Notes: a model not told the origin generated them from the letters alone. Counted from the stretch's first letter, positions 25,165 to 37,444 are shown. The stretch is DNA of 64,000 nt from Drechmeria coniospora (GCF_001625195.1 NC_054389.1:3530520-3594519); one strand, 5' to 3'. Numbers and translations are program-made.

Positions 25165-25720
25165 CAGCAGTCCAGGCAGTCAGTCACAAAAGCTCTGGCA
25201 GTCATAGCAGCAGGCACCATGGCCCGGGTAGTCATAACGGCTTGGGTACTAAGTTACAGCGGCCTAGTAGTCACAGCGGCCCTGGTATGTACATGCTAGT
25301 CCCGGCAGCCCGGAACTTGCAGCGGCTCAAAACAGTCCGAGATGTTACGGCGGCCTTGACAGCAGTCCTAGTAGTCACAATTGTCCCAGCAACAGCAGTC
25401 ACAGCAGTTACGGAGGCCCTGGCAGCTATAACGGCAATTCCTCTAGCAGTTACAAGAGCCCGGATAGACATCATAGCTCGAGCAGGCCCAGCAGTTGCAG
25501 ACATCCGGGCGGCCAGAGATGCCCCAGCAGTTGTAGCAGCTCAGGTAGCCATCTAGGTACCAGGTACTACCTACTTAGGAACCTAGTAGGTACTAGTAGA
25601 TGCAGCAGCCGGGCATTTACAGCGGACCCAGCAGCCACAGCAGTCCTAACGTTACCGCAGTCTTGGCAGTTGCAGCGCCTGGGGCAATCGCAACGGCCCA
25701 GGCAGCCAGTACGCAGTTTG
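25165..25720 (+). pseudogene. Decayed Gly/Ser/His-rich repeat tract, possible broken ORF
   Basis: An imperfect repeat of about 18-24 bp with core GGCCCTGGCAGTCATAACGG recurs across 550 bp. On the plus strand it encodes variants of GPGSHNG and SSHSSYGGPGSYNGN, but in three successive frames: first SSPGSQS, then HHGPGSHNG and SSHSGPG, and from about 25320 YGGLDSSPSSHNCPS. The frame changes suggest indels in a formerly open low-complexity gene or minisatellite. A GTACCAGGTACTACC-like island interrupts it at about 25555-25600. There is no start codon with a signal peptide. I do not recognise a family. Confidence 0.4.
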
Positions 25721-26305
25721 TATCAACCAAGGTCTGTAGAGCTATTGAAAAATATTTCAAGGAACATTCAACGTTATAATATATCACTTTTAGGTGTATG
25801 CAAGACCTTCTTGCAAGTAAATCATACTGCGTACTGCCGTACGAAGTACAGTATACTATTTTCCTTGCATGTATTCCGTACATGTACTTAGTCGTGCTGT
25901 ACACAATGCTTTCCGTATTGTATCGGCGCTAGCTAGTAGGCGGGGCGTTGCAGGGCGTATTGCGGAAATCCGCATGAATGGAGAGATGTATTCGAAGTAC
26001 GGAGTACGGAGTATAATATTATGATTAATTCTCCTAAACAAGCAACACGTCGTGCAGTAGGGACGGGTGGCGGCGGGTCAAGCCGCGACACCAATGACAT
26101 AACACCCCCAGATGCCGAGACTAATGCCACTAAACAACCTATGATCGGAAGATAGTAATAAAGCGATATCCAGGCCAGGCCTACTCCGTACTGTACTTAC
26201 TTATCCACCGATGCAACGAATGTAGTGCATACATCTGGATATACGTAGACCACCTATGTACATCTAGGTGTATCGTTATGCATCATGTAGCGAGCGAATA
26301 TTATC

Positions 26306-26353
26306 GCTCTGTGCTTACCGGTAGCTTGCTATATGCAAGCTCATGCACAGAGC
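26306..26353. other. Nested perfect hairpin
   Basis: Outer arms GCTCTGTGC (26306-26314) and GCACAGAGC (26345-26353) are perfect reverse complements. Inner arms AGCTTGC (26323-26329) and GCAAGCT (26335-26341) enclose a TATAT loop. One arm resembles 14855-14885 beside the Fot-like transposon. It may be the end or remnant of a small inverted-repeat element; no ORF is associated. Confidence 0.7.
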
Positions 26354-26969
26354 AATCGGGAAGCCGTGATGAAATTGTATATCCGTAAAGCGGAGGGACA
26401 GAAGGCAGTTGCTCCGCATAATGCAAGAGTACAAGTGCATTAGTACTGCAGTACTGTCCTCGTATACTGTACGAGCAAGTACTTAAGTATTACTTGCGTG
26501 TACGGATCCAAGTACGAGCGCGACCCCCTCGCTCCTACGTACTGTACGTAAGTTGTGTGTGCTTTGGGGATTGATTATCACGTGAGAGTCCAAACACGTA
26601 CAGTACACGGAGGATGCAAGTTGACCACCGTCCCATGATCCTTCCAGTCAATCCTGTGTAACCATCATTCTCTTTACCTATCTTGTCTCACGTACGTCGG
26701 CTTGTCAGGGTTCACTCTCCGTTTTCCAATCGTCGCGGATGCGGTAATCAAGGTAGCCAGAGTCGCAGACGAAAACGCAGACGAGGACGGGCCAAGAAGA
26801 GCTCAGACTTGACCGATGCTTTTCCTCGGCGTCAATTGAAAGCTTTCACCCGGAGCCTTCTTGGTGGACTGATGGTTTTCACCCCCGCCATTTCGCGCCT
26901 ACTTCAGACTCTTCTGCGACAAACGGCATCACGAGCTGGCGGCGAGCTGCACGCGCATCAGTTATTGAC

Positions 26970-29244
26970 ATGGCCGTCACCGATGAATGGCCGGTCAAGG
27001 ACGTAGGTATTCTGTTTTTGTCGCCTGCCATGCCCCTCTTGAAGACCATTCAGGTGAATGGCAACGGGGAGTAGGCCAAGCAGATGGTGTAGGCGGCAGC
27101 TAATGTTTGAGGGCATGCTAGATCGTCTACACGTCCATCGTCGGCCTTGTCATGATGATGGCCTTTTTGGAATGGTTTCTCTGGTTGTCAGCCTTCATGT
27201 ATTGCCTGTACAAAGTCTTTCGGAAAGCCGAGCACTGGTCCATCAGAGTGCTCTGCGTACTCGTTGGCCTCGCCTTTGGAGTTCTTCGGTACGTCTGTCC
27301 TTGATCCGATTGAGAAAGCACGGACGGATCGCGTAGGCGTTCGAGCTGATGCGACGCAGGTTCATCTTCCTGCCCATCATGGTCGTGACCCTGCCGCTAC
27401 CCAGCCAAGTCTCGAGTTATTGGCCTCCTGCCGTCGTCTCCTTCCTCCAGTGGTTCGCCTTCTGGAGCTTCGCCGTTCTCCTTACCGTCCCCTGGCTCTT
27501 CTGCATATACCAGCTCGTCACCAACCAGCTCGGCCGCACGAAACGCATCAAGAGCGTCCTCGACGACGTGACGGCCCCCAAGATTGTCATCGTCATGCCT
27601 TGCTACCGTGAAGAACTCGATGTCCTCATCACGGCCATCAACTCGGTCGTCGACTGCGACTATCCGGCCGCCTGCATTCACGTCTTTCTCTCCTTTGACG
27701 GCGACCAAGTGGATGAGCTCTACGTCAGCACGATTGAGAAGCTCGGCGTTCCCATGGCCATGGGCACCTATCCCAGAAGCATAGATGTCACCTACAGGGC
27801 CGCGCGCATCACCGTGTCCCGCTTTCCCCACGGCGGCAAGCGACACTGCCAGAAATCGACGTACAAGCTGATCGACAGGGTGTACGCGCAGTACCTCAAA
27901 AGGAACGATAACCTCTTCATCTTGTTCATCGACTCGGACTGCATCCTCGACAAAGTCTGCCTCCAGAACTTTGTCTACGACATGGAACTGAGCCCCGGAA
28001 ACACAAGGGACATGCTCGCCATGACGGGCATCATCACGTCGACGACGCGGAAGCACAGCGTAATCACTCTGCTTCAGGACATGGAGTACATCCACGGCCA
28101 GCTGTTTGAGCGCACGGTCGAGTCGGGATGCGGTGCCGTCACCTGTCTCCCGGGGGCGCTGACGATGCTCCGCTTCTCCGCCTTCAGGAGGATGGCGAAG
28201 TATTACTTCGCGGACAAGGCAGAGCAGTGCGACGACCTCTTCGACTTTGCCAAATGCCACCTCGGCGAGGACCGCTGGCTCACACACCTATTCATGATCG
28301 GCGCCAAGAAACGTCATCAGATCCAGATGTGCACGTCGGCCTTTTGCAAGACCGAGGCCGTGCAGACCTATCGTTCCCTGGTTAAGCAACGGCGTCGATG
28401 GTTCCTCGGCTTCATCACCAACGAAGTCTGCATGCTCACCGACTGGCGGCTGTGGAAGCGGTACCCGACGCTCATCGTCGTCCGCTTCATGCAAAACACC
28501 ATTCGAACGACGGCCCTGCTGTTCTTCGTCATGACCGTCGCGCTCCTGACGTCGGTGGCCAGGCTCGACAACTTGCCCGTCGGCTTCATCGCCGTTTCCT
28601 TGGGCCTCAACTGGCTCCTCATGCTCTACTTTGGCGCCAAGCTGCGTCGCTTCAAGATCTGGCTCTACCCCGTCATGTTCGTCCTCAACCCTTTCTTCAA
28701 CTGGTACTACATGGTCTATGGCATCTTCACCGCCGGCCAACGAACATGGGGCGGCCCTCGAGCGGATGCGGCGGCGGCCGACAGCAACACCACCGCCCGA
28801 GAGGCGGCCGAGAAGGCAGAGGCCCAGGGCGATGAGCTCAACGTCGTGCCAGAGTCATTCAAGCCTGCCCAAGAGGCGCGGAGAGCGGCTAGCAAGAGGG
28901 GATCGTCGGTGGGCCAGGATGCCCTCGGCCGCAAGAAGAGCGTCGTTCGGCCGCCCGACACCATCGACGGCAAGTTCTCCGCCCGACAGAGGATGGCGAC
29001 CGGCGTGTACGCCCATCCCGACGAGACGGCGAGGGCCGATGCGGCAATGACGACGGCGTCGTCGGCGCAACCTTCCTGCTGGGTCGGCGACTGGCATGAT
29101 TCCCTTGACAGCCTGAGCCTGACCTCGAGCAGAATCGACGAGAAGCCGGCGTACGTGGCGGTCTCGATGGACAGGTATATGGGAGACGAGGATCGACGCA
29201 AGTACGAAATCGCCCAGCAGGCCCAGCTCCATCGCGACGAGTGA
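26970..29244 (+). CDS. Chitin synthase, class VI (ChsD-like)
   Basis: This is a second, separate chitin synthase without a myosin motor or DEK_C domain. Exons 26970-27002, 27122-27288 and 27360-29244 join in phase to 694 residues. The short first exon encodes MAVTDEWPVKD. Exon 2 supplies hydrophobic segments up to LAFGVLR, and exon 3 continues FIFLPIMVVTLPLP. The second intron is GTACGT to ACGCAG; the first has a GCTAATG branch site. Catalytic-region motifs in order are MPCYREE, DGDQVDE, FIDSDC, LLQDMEYIHGQ, CLPGA, LGEDRWLT and QRRRW. Further membrane segments follow, then a charged tail of about 160 residues. The compact size and FIDSDC motif fit class VI. The start is the least certain part: exon 1 is just 33 nt. 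Confidence 0.9.
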
Positions 29245-30700
29245 AAACACTGGCCGCGCCGCATTCTCGTATCCGTTGATCCGTGCCCCGGTTAGCATCC
29301 AGCCGAAGCAACGACGAGTGGCGGTGGAAGGTCGATGCACCAAGCACGAGAGCTGGTTAGGGGCAGCAATTAGCAGCATCCGGAGGAGGACCAGGCGAGC
29401 GGGAGTGCGACAGCAAGATGGGCTAGACTTGATGAAGGACGCATCCTGTAACGGTACGCGGTTGTTGGGGCTTTCTTGAGCAAGCGGACAAACTAGAATG
29501 CTCATACGGCGATGTTAACATAGATAGGTATCCTTATATACGTACGATAGATAGTTCTACTACTTACTACCTCTGTTTCTTTCTTGTGTTTGTACTCGAT
29601 CGATCAAGACAATTCAGGTGCTGTGAATTGTCTGGTATTCATGCTCCTACTTGTGAAGCACCCTACAGAATAACAAAAAGGCATTTTTGGCATCGTTTTC
29701 TGCTTCAATGTCTGGAGCGCAATCACGATTTATATGCATTCACTCAACACACTGCGGAGGACTCCGTGCTCGTGCTTGGGCTCCTCTCGTTCTCACCTGG
29801 CCTTTGAGATTACGACAGCTATTATACTTATACTGTAATTACTCTGCAGTAGTTGTACTTACACCTACATAGGAGATGAGCAGGACTGCATATAATAACT
29901 TCCTACTACTGAGTGAGGTACGGTAACAGGTGCAGTACTGTAAGTGCATGCTGCCTGTTCCAAGTTCTGTACAGTACCAGCACGGATTTGAATCAAAGTA
30001 ACCTATACCTGTTCCATAGGGTTGTTAGGATGGGGCAGAAGGTAGATGTACAAGGCGGGAAAGCTCTGGAAAATTCTTTGCCCTTCCATGCAAAACTTCT
30101 TCCGAGACTTCAGTTCGTCATGGCGGGGCATAATCAACAAGTACATTTTGGCTGTTGACATGCGGCATGGGTACCACTCTTCCCTGGCAACCCCGCGATG
30201 GCCAGAAGTACCGCCCCGCCCTGTCCAGCGACAATCATTCAACACCTGTACAGTACAGTACGGGTACAAAAACTGCCACTGACTTGAGGCAGCTATTGAC
30301 GAGTGCCACCTGGGTTAGTACTTAACAGTTTGGTACCTACCTACAGCACACTGTACCGCTCACTACACATATTAGTGGTCAGAGCCAGTGAATAATTTTC
30401 TGCCCAAACATCACCACCACACAACACACACATCTCGAACGGACCGTCTGATTCCTACATTGTCGACCTACGAGTTCCCGTTCTGAATCGACCTTTCGCT
30501 TGTCCCAGAGAAGGCATTCGATTCGATTTCCCCAACCTTCCTTGCTGCGCCATACTCGACACCCCACCGCTACCATCCTCACCTCCTCACCGGCCTGACC
30601 TCCTTGTTCCACCCGCCGCCAGACGTTCCTCCGCGGCAAACCTGGCTCGAGACAGGAAAAGAAAACGCCGTGTCAAAATAGAAAAGCTTCAAAAGCTACA
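29245..30700. other. Intergenic
   Basis: 3' flank of the chitin synthase and promoter of hsp88. No gene, array or convincing regulatory site is seen; some GTAC words occur at 29810-29990 and 30240-30350. The last 300 bp are CT-rich, typical of a fungal leader. Confidence 0.55.
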
Positions 30701-33248
30701 ATGAGCGTCGTAGGTATGTCGTTGGCCAATCCAATTATCCGGGGCCGTTGCATCCAGAGCGGCTCTGGCACTTACTTGTCCGTCAGAAGCCAAGCTGACC
30801 AATGGTGCGCTTCAGGTGTTGATTTCGGAACCCTCAAAACGGTTGTGGCCGTTGCGAGGAATCGCGGTGTCGACGTGGTACGTGAAATTCTGCCTCCCTG
30901 CTCGCCTCGAATCCCAGCATATTGTCTTGATTCTGACCAAGACGCAATACAGATCACCAATGAAGTATCCAACAGAGCCACTCCGTACGTTCCGCCCGCG
31001 CCCCCCCCCCTCCTTTCCCGACGTGAAGATGACTGCTTCATAGACGCTAACAATCTAACTAGGTCCTTGGTAGGCTTCGGTGCCAAGTCGCGATACCTCG
31101 GCGAAGCTGCCAAGACCCAGGAGATTTCCAACCTCAAGAACACCGTCGGCAGCCTCAAGCGCCTCGCTGGTCGTTCCTTCAGCGACCCTGACGTCCAGAT
31201 CGAGCAGCAGTATGTCACAGCTCCGCTCGTCGACGTCAATGGCCAGGTTGGCGCCGAGATTAGCTATCTTGGTCGCAAGGAGAAGTTTACTGCCACCCAG
31301 CTCGTCGCCATGTATCTCAGCAAGATTAAGCAGACGGCTGCCAGTGAGCTCAAGCTTGCCGTTTCCGAGCTCTGCATGAGCGTTCCCCATTGGTTCTCTG
31401 ACGTCCAGCGCCGAGCCCTTCTTGACGCCTCCGAGATTGCTGGCCTCAGGGTTCTCCGTCTCATGAACGACACTACCGCCGCAGCGCTCGGATGGGGCAT
31501 CACTAAGCTCGACCTCCCCCCGCCCGAGGAACCACCCCGCCGTGTCTGCTTCATCGACATCGGCCACAGCAACTATACCTGCTCCATCGTTGAATTCAAG
31601 AAGGGCGAGCTTGCCGTCAAGGCCACCGCCTGGGACCGTCACTTTGGCGGCCGAGATTTTGACAAGGCTCTCGTCGACCACCTGGCCAAGGAATTCAAGG
31701 GCAAGTACAAGGTTGACATCTTCACCCACGGCCGAGCGATGGCACGAACCATCGCTGCGGCTGAGAAGACGAAGAAGATTCTGTCGGCCAACCAGCAGGC
31801 CCCCGTCAACATCGAGTCGCTGATGAACGACGTCGATGCCTCCACCATGGTCACCCGCCAGGAGTTCGAGGCCATGATTGAACCGCTGCTGGCCCGCACT
31901 CACCATCCCCTCGAGCAGGCTCTCGCTCAGGCCAAGCTCACCAAGGATGACATCGACGTGATCGAGGTTGTCGGCGGCGGCTCGCGTGTCCCGGCCCTCA
32001 AGGAGCGCATTCATGCCTTCTTCGGCAAGACCTTGTCATACACCATGAACGCCGATGAAGCCATTTCCCGCGGCTGCGCCTTCAGCTGCGCCATTCTCTC
32101 TCCTGTATTCCGCGTCCGCGACTTCTCTGTTCAGGACATCATCAGCTACCCGATTGAGTTTGCCTGGGAGAAGGCGGCCGACATTCCTGACGAGGACACG
32201 AGCCTGACTGTGTTCAACAAAGGAAACGTCTTGCCTTCAACCAAGATCCTCACCTTCTACCGCAAGCAACCCTTCGATCTCGAGGCCCGCTACGCACACC
32301 CCGATGAGCTTCCCGGCAAGCAGAATCCTTGGATCGGCCGCTTTTCCGTCAAAGGTGTTCAGGCCGAGAGCGATGATGATTTCATGATTTGCAAGTTGAA
32401 GGCCCGTGTCAACATCCACGGCGTTCTCAACGTCGAAAGTGGCTACTTTGTCGAGGAGCAGGAGGTTGAGGAGGAGGTCAAGGACGAAGAGAAGAAGGAG
32501 GACGGCAATAATCCCGACGTGAGTATTGTGACGGTTTAAATCGTTGTATCCGTCCTTTGACTGACCATTCTTCTCCCTCCAGGCCATGGACACCGACCCG
32601 AAGGATGACGCACCGAAGAGGACCCGCAAGGTTAAGAAGCAGGTCCGCAAAGGTGATCTCCCGATTTCCAGCGGCACCGCCTCCCTCGATGCCAGCTCGA
32701 AGACGACTTTGATGGAGAAGGAAGCTGCCATGGTTATGGAGGACAAGCTCGTGGCCGATACCGAGGAGAAGAAGAATGAACTGGAGGCCTATATCTATGA
32801 CCTCCGAGCGAAGCTGGATGATCAATATGCCGAGTTTGCCAGCGAGGAAGAGAAGGCAACCATCAGGCAGAAGCTGGAAACCGTTGAGGTATCGTTCCCA
32901 ACTCTGCATGTCCCAGCCGCGATGTGGATGAGACACTGACATGACTAGGATTGGCTGTACGACGAGGGAGATGATGCATCCAAGGGCATCTACGTGGCCA
33001 AACTGGACGAGCTTCGTGCCATGGCCGGACCCGTTGTCCAGCGTCACTTTGAGAAGGTCGAGGCCGATCGCCTTGCCGTCCAAGCCCGCGTTGAGGCTGA
33101 GCAGGCTGCCAAAAAGGCCGCCGAGGAGGAGGCTCGCAAGGCTGCTGCCGAGGCGGAGAAGGCGGCCCAGAATGGGGGAAGCGACCAGGAGATGAAGGAT
33201 GCTGATACCCCGCAAACGGACGCAGACCAAGTTGGCGATTCGAAATAG
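30701..33248 (+). CDS. hsp88: Hsp110-type chaperone Hsp88/Sse1
   Basis: Hsp110 proteins are Hsp70 relatives that act as nucleotide-exchange factors for cytosolic Hsp70 and hold unfolded clients. Six exons fit: 30701-30713, 30816-30877, 30953-30984, 31063-32518, 32583-32888 and 32949-33248, giving 722 residues. The first three exons are tiny and encode MSVVGVDFGTLKTVVAVARN, ITNEVSNRATP and their joins. The ATPase domain shows FGAKSRYLGEAAKTQ, NDTTAAALGWGI, FIDIGHSNYT, HFGGRDFD and VVGGGSRVPALK. The substrate domain and a highly charged acidic insert (EEEVKDEEKKEDGNN) follow, then a helical tail rich in Glu/Ala/Lys. The DIGHSNYT sequence, rather than the DLGGGT of Hsp70, supports the Hsp110 assignment. 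Intron 3 contains a long C run. Confidence 0.96.
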
Positions 33249-34032
33249 ACACTCCGACATGGGCCTTGTCCGGGAAGCGGTAGACATGGGCAGGAGTGCC
33301 ATGTGAATATTCATTTCAAGCACATGAAGAAGCGCATAGAGCTGGTCCTCGCACGCCACGGCATGCCTCATCAGCTTGCAAGTCTGTCGCGCTCATTGAT
33401 GGACCTGCTCGAGTGCGGCAAATGTTATGATCGGAAATGTAGCAGGTTAGACCCGGGCTTGCACCGGACAACGTATTTCACTATCACTGTATGCGGATGA
33501 ATTATAATTCAACTTCCAGGGACTCGAAGCCGAACCGAAGTATTCATGTGATTGACGTACTTGTTGCTCTACTCTAGTTGATGGGAGAAGGTTGCGGACT
33601 AGACGCGTCTGTTAGTTGTGTTGCACTCCATCAGCAACTCTAGCTTGTGGCTGTCGTAATTCGCCATTCTGTTGACGGCAGTGGCCTTGACTTGACCTCC
33701 ATGCCTAGGTCTGTGTGTTGTTTACAGTTGAAATGATTTGACGAGAACAGACACACTTGGTTCATCTGGAAACTCTAAGTACACATACTTTGGCCAAACA
33801 CTGCTACTAAATATTTCAAAATGTATTAAGGCATTTCTGCCGCCCATTTCAATTCGTCCCGCGCGCATCGAGTCTGGAAGGCCAACCTTTTGTTGCCTGC
33901 TTCAAGCACCAGAGAGGAAGCTTTGTACAGACAATCACCTTGTCTGCTCCTCTTTCGCAGGATAAGATGCCATGAAGGAGGCCACATTGACGGTCCCAGT
34001 CGACGTAGGGATATTGCGCCCCATCCAGTCCT
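33249..34032. other. Intergenic, convergent 3' ends
   Basis: Gap between the 3' ends of hsp88 and the eIF5B gene. No gene or repeat seen. Confidence 0.6.
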
Positions 34033-37000
34033 CTAGTTAATATCAAAGAGTGGCTTCAGCTTGATGATCAACTGCCACTCATCGTTGCTAACTTCTTTGC
34101 GATAAAACTCCTTGAGACAGTCAATGCTAGCTCGGGAGACGAGGCTGTAGAGAGTATCGGCCTCTTCTAGCTGCCGACCATACAGTGGTTGATGGCCTCC
34201 CATCTCGATCTTGACGGCAACCGACGGCTGGCCCTTCTTGCAGACAGGGATCTGTTTGTGCTCTCTCTCAATCGACGTCCTAAGAGTTAAGTAGAATGGA
34301 TTAGCAAGCCTGGTCTTGTACGGATCTCTAGATTTGCTACGTCATGGAGGGGGGGACTTACACCCTGCCAAGGCTGATGATTTCTTTGGCATTCGTCACC
34401 GGGTTGGATTTGACAGCCGCAATGGGCGTGTTCAGCTTAAGCTGCCCTTCCACGACATCCACTCCGATGACGATAGGGCTCGTCTTGTTGAAAACGGCAA
34501 TGGGCTTCAAGACGCACGGGAAGACGGCCAACATCTTGGATTCTTCCTTTTTCCTCTCCAGCATCTCCTCCATGTGCTTCGTGAACGAATCGAAGAGATG
34601 GTAAATGATGTCAGCAGTGAAAATCTTGATGCCCTGGTCGGCAGCATACTGCTGCGCCTCCTTGTCGACCTTGACGTCGAAGCAGAGCATCACCGCAAAG
34701 TCTGGAGCCTTTTCCAACATGATGCCACACTGCATCACGTCTCTTTTGTAGACCGGACCAATCCCGACGTTCGCAACGGGGATCTTGCAGTCTTTGAGGA
34801 AGTCGAGCAAGGCTTCCAAGGAGCCCAATGTAGATGCCTGAACGGTGACGCCGCGACCGGACTTTTCGACTCTGCTGAGCAGGTTGGACAGGTCGGACAA
34901 TACCTCATCCTCGATATCCTCTTCGTCATCGTCGGGTCCAACGACCATCAGTCGCGAACCAGCGATGGCACCCTCAAGACCCGGCGCACTAATCTTGACT
35001 CCCAACGCGGCCTTGACCTCCTTGTTGTGTACGTATGCCGACTTGAGACGCAGTTCGCGCATTGGGGCGGGTGTGAGTAAAGCTCTGATGTTGGTCGTGA
35101 TGGCTCCTTCAGTACCACACAACACTATCCTGTCGCCTTCTCGCAAGATACCGTTGGACAGAATGACGTCAATGGTCATTCCAAAGCCCTCGATGGCCTT
35201 CACTTCGAGGACGGTGGCTTGCACTTCTGACAGATACATCAGAGAACCAACCATGCGCTCCTGCGTGAGTTGGACGATCAGCTTCAACATGTCGGGCACA
35301 CCCTCGCCAGTGTGGGCCGACGTAGGCACCAATGAGACGTATTTGGCCATGGACTTGTTTTCGTAGAAAAGCTCGGCGTTGAATCCCTGCTCGGCAAAAG
35401 CCAGCTTAGTCTGCTCCAGACGATTCTCGAATTCGTTGCGAACCGCCTTGCTTTGGAGGGCCAGGCTGTCCTGGAAGCCGTTGTTGTCTACCTTTTTCCA
35501 GCCGTAGAGTCTGTCAATCTTGTTCAAGGCAACGATAAATGGCGTCTTTCGGTCGCGCAACAGCCGCATCGACTCCAGAGTCTGAGGTTCCAGGCCGTGC
35601 ATGATGTCGACAACCAAGATGGCGATGTTGCATAGGGATGAACCTCGGGATCGCAGGTTAGAGAAGGACTCGTGACCAGGTGTGTCGATAATCAGAAGAC
35701 CGGGGACTTTGAAGTCGAATTTGTTGTCCTTGTTCACAACAGCCGTCTTCTGGCGGATAGCATCGACGGGGAAGTAGGTGGCACCAATCTGCTGTGTGAT
35801 GCCGCCCGCCTCGCCCTCTTGGACATTTGTCTGACGAATCTTGTCCAAGAGTTTGGTCTTGCCGGTATCGACGTGGCCCAGAATGCAGCAAATAGGAGAG
35901 CGAAGATCGTCCTTGGAGCGGGCAGCCAGCGCTGCTTGGTGGGCCTTTTCTCTCCGTGCGGCTGCCTCCTTTTTGCGTTGCACCTCGGCTTGTCGCGCAG
36001 CAGACACCGCCTCGTCTTCGGATTCGGATTCGCTGTCCTCCTCCTCATCGTCGTCGTCGTCATCGTCGGCTTCCTTGCTGCCCTTTTTCTGCTGCCCAGT
36101 GCTCTTGGCCGCCTCGTCACCAGAGTCATCATCCCAAGTGTCCTTGACGGAATCGTCATCAGCCTCAGCAGCTGCTTCCCAGTCATCATCAATGTCGGAT
36201 TCGGCAGCTTTCTTCGCGGCCGCTTCCTTGGCCTCGGCCTCGGCCTTCTTCCGCGCGGCCTTCGCCTCCGCCGCCTTGATGGCCTTTTCGGCTTCGGAGT
36301 GAGCTCGCTCGGCTGCCTCAATTAAGGCTGCCTCTTCATCGGCCTATAGTTGGACATTCATAAATTGTTAGCCAACAACAAAGCACGCAATTTCTAGTCA
36401 CCTCCAAGGTACTTGCCTTCTGCTCAATCTTGCTTCTCTTCTTCCTGTCGTATGCCGGCTTCTTCTTGGACTCGCCATCTGCTGTTTCCTGTGGGCCCAC
36501 CTTGATACCAGCGGCGAGCATTTGCTGCAGCTTCCTCTCATTGCGCGCTTTTTCCTCCTTTTGTGCCTTGGTGAGGAATTTGCCCTCTTTCTTGAGCTGT
36601 TCGATCCGTTCCTTCTCCTTTTGCTTCTTGATAGCTCTTTGCTCTTCCCTGCGCTTTATCTCTTCCTCGGCCAACTGTTCCTCTTCCTCGGCACGAGCTT
36701 TGGCCGCAGCCAGGAGTCGCTCCTCTTCATCCCTTCGACGACGGAGCTCTTCCTGTTGCTTCTGAATCATGGCAAGGTGTGCCGGCACCTTCTTCTTCTT
36801 GCCTCCGGCATCTGCGGCATCTGCGGAAGCAGGAGTGTTCGTGACAGTGTCTTTGGCAGAAGAGGTCGTCGTTTTAGAAGGCTCCGGGGCCTTGGCAGCA
36901 GCAGTGGGCGTCTTTTTCTTTGCGGCCTGAGGAGAGAAAACGCGAGTTAGAATATTACCGGCTGAAATGGTCGAACGAAGGTTAAGAGAGTGTGTACCTG

Positions 37001-37444
37001 TTCCTTTTTGCGCTGCTTCTCGCGCTCCTTCTTCAGCTTTTCCTTCTCGGCCTTTGTAAGAATTTTGCCGCTGTCGTTCACTTCGTCCGCCGGCTTATCT
37101 TTTCCGGGCGCCTGTTTTCCCTTGAAGTTTTTGCCTTTCTTGTCAGGCAAGGCAAACTCGGTATCCATCGAAGCTTCCTGCGCACTTGCTGGGTGGGCGG
37201 GCGCTGCATCCGAGCCATGCACATCGTCATCGGTGAGACCTTTCTTGTTGCGCTTGTCCTTGTTCTTTCGCAGCATGGCCATGAGGCCGCCGCCCCCACC
37301 CGCAGCTTCATCGTCGCCGTTGTCGGCGTTGGCATCTGCATTGACAGCATCCGATGCGGCTGGGTCGGCAGGGGGGATGGTCTCGCCCAAATCGGCCTCC
37401 CAATCATCCTGGGCCTTCTTGTTGCCCTTTTTCTTGGGCGCCAT
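34033..37444 (-). CDS. FUN12: Translation initiation factor eIF5B (IF2 family GTPase)
   Basis: eIF5B is the GTPase that promotes joining of the 60S subunit at the start codon. Four exons fit: 37444-36998, 36926-36417, 36343-34362 and 34279-34033, about 1061 residues. The N-terminal third is Lys/Glu-rich and low-complexity ([20 protein letters not shown]), with acidic runs. The GTPase domain has GHVDTGKT (G1), [10 protein letters not shown] (switch 1), DTPGH (G3), NKID (G4) and TSAHTGEG (G5 region). The C-terminal exon supplies [21 protein letters not shown] and the acidic/aromatic end KPLFDIN. The exon 2 donor is ambiguous: AAG followed by GCAAGT at 36416 is an ideal GC donor, while GTGACT at 36401 also keeps phase and adds five residues. 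Neighbours are hsp88 (convergent) and eIF5A (same strand). Confidence 0.95.

Larger units (their letters stand above)
23983..26969. other. Gene-poor, rearranged intergenic region
   Basis: Three kilobases without a supported gene. It holds a 40-bp fragment of ERG5 (24674-24713), a degenerate Gly/Ser/His-coding repeat tract (about 25165-25720), TACGGAGTA-rich DNA (25860-26020 and 26180-26520) and a strong hairpin (26306-26353). Frames such as 24242-24721 arise partly from the antisense of the ERG5 fragment. Confidence 0.6.

Noticed and set aside
25284..25325. A mini-intron (GTATGT to TTGCAG) that would join two frames of the Gly/Ser repeat tract
   Set aside because: At about 38 nt it is shorter than any intron in this window and below the usual fungal minimum; an indel is simpler.
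25165..25720. CRISPR-like array
   Set aside because: Repeat units are degenerate, variable in length and without regular unique spacers; the window is eukaryotic.
27397..28287. Long minus-strand frame opposite the class VI chitin synthase, and similar ones opposite ERG5 (16444-17073), CAT2 (55328-56032) and RSC8 (60367-61083)
   Set aside because: They mirror the third-position GC bias of the real genes on the other strand and have no recognisable protein features.
30400..30700. Heat-shock elements upstream of hsp88
   Set aside because: TTC and GAA triplets occur (for example GTTCCCGTTCTGAA near 30472) but not with the alternating 5-bp spacing of a heat-shock element.
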